From Coriobacteriales bacterium (GTDB lineage: Bacteria > Actinomycetota > Coriobacteriia > Coriobacteriales > UBA8131), in contig JAIRUT010000117.1 in NCBI GenBank assembly GCA_031254255.1, positions 1 through 5,503 on the forward strand: a stretch of DNA of 5,503 nucleotides. Direction: 5' to 3'. The translations under genes and the position numbers were made by a program. Shown here one piece after another: positions 5,503 through 5,503 of this stretch. The notes under the pieces are model-generated. The model did not search any database. It was not told the DNA's origin and saw only the letters and a program-made list of their open reading frames with translations. Position 1 is the first letter of the stretch, and every line of letters begins with the position of its first letter.

Positions 5503-5503
5503 C

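Overview
The window is a compact block of bacterial housekeeping genes, all on the minus strand. In transcription order (right to left) they are phoH, ybeY, dgkA, era, recO, rpsO and the first 245 codons of pnp, which runs off the left edge. The phoH-ybeY-dgkA-era-recO core matches the order known from Firmicutes. Together with a DgkA of the Gram-positive undecaprenol-kinase type, this points to a member of the Clostridia or a related Firmicutes lineage. GC content looks like the mid-50s percent by eye. I cannot name a genus.

Layout: positions 5316-5503 hold no recognised gene, only a GGTGCC/GGCACC repeat-like element, a G-rich tract and an open frame that may be the tail of an upstream gene. 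PhoH (5315-4290, GTG start) is followed after 25 bp by YbeY (4264-3713), after 15 bp by DgkA (3697-3152), and after 4 bp by Era (3147-2203). Era overlaps RecO (2203-1295) by one base in a TGATG junction. A 127-bp gap then leads to rpsO (1167-892). This gap carries two strong inverted repeats, one of which looks like an S15-type RNA leader whose loop is complementary to the rpsO Shine-Dalgarno. A Rho-independent terminator (881-840) separates rpsO from pnp (737 to the edge).

Theme: most genes act in RNA metabolism and ribosome production. YbeY and Era mature 16S rRNA, S15 is an early-binding 30S protein, PNPase degrades RNA, and PhoH-type ATPases are linked to RNA processing. RecO (recombinational repair) and DgkA (recycling of the undecaprenyl carrier for the cell wall) are the usual passengers of this cluster.

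No plus-strand gene is supported. The long plus-strand open frames are antisense shadows of era, ybeY/phoH and recO. I saw no tRNA, rRNA, CRISPR array, insertion sequence or undescribed multi-gene system. The most interesting points are the rpsO leader and the unusually long low-complexity segments in YbeY, DgkA and RecO.
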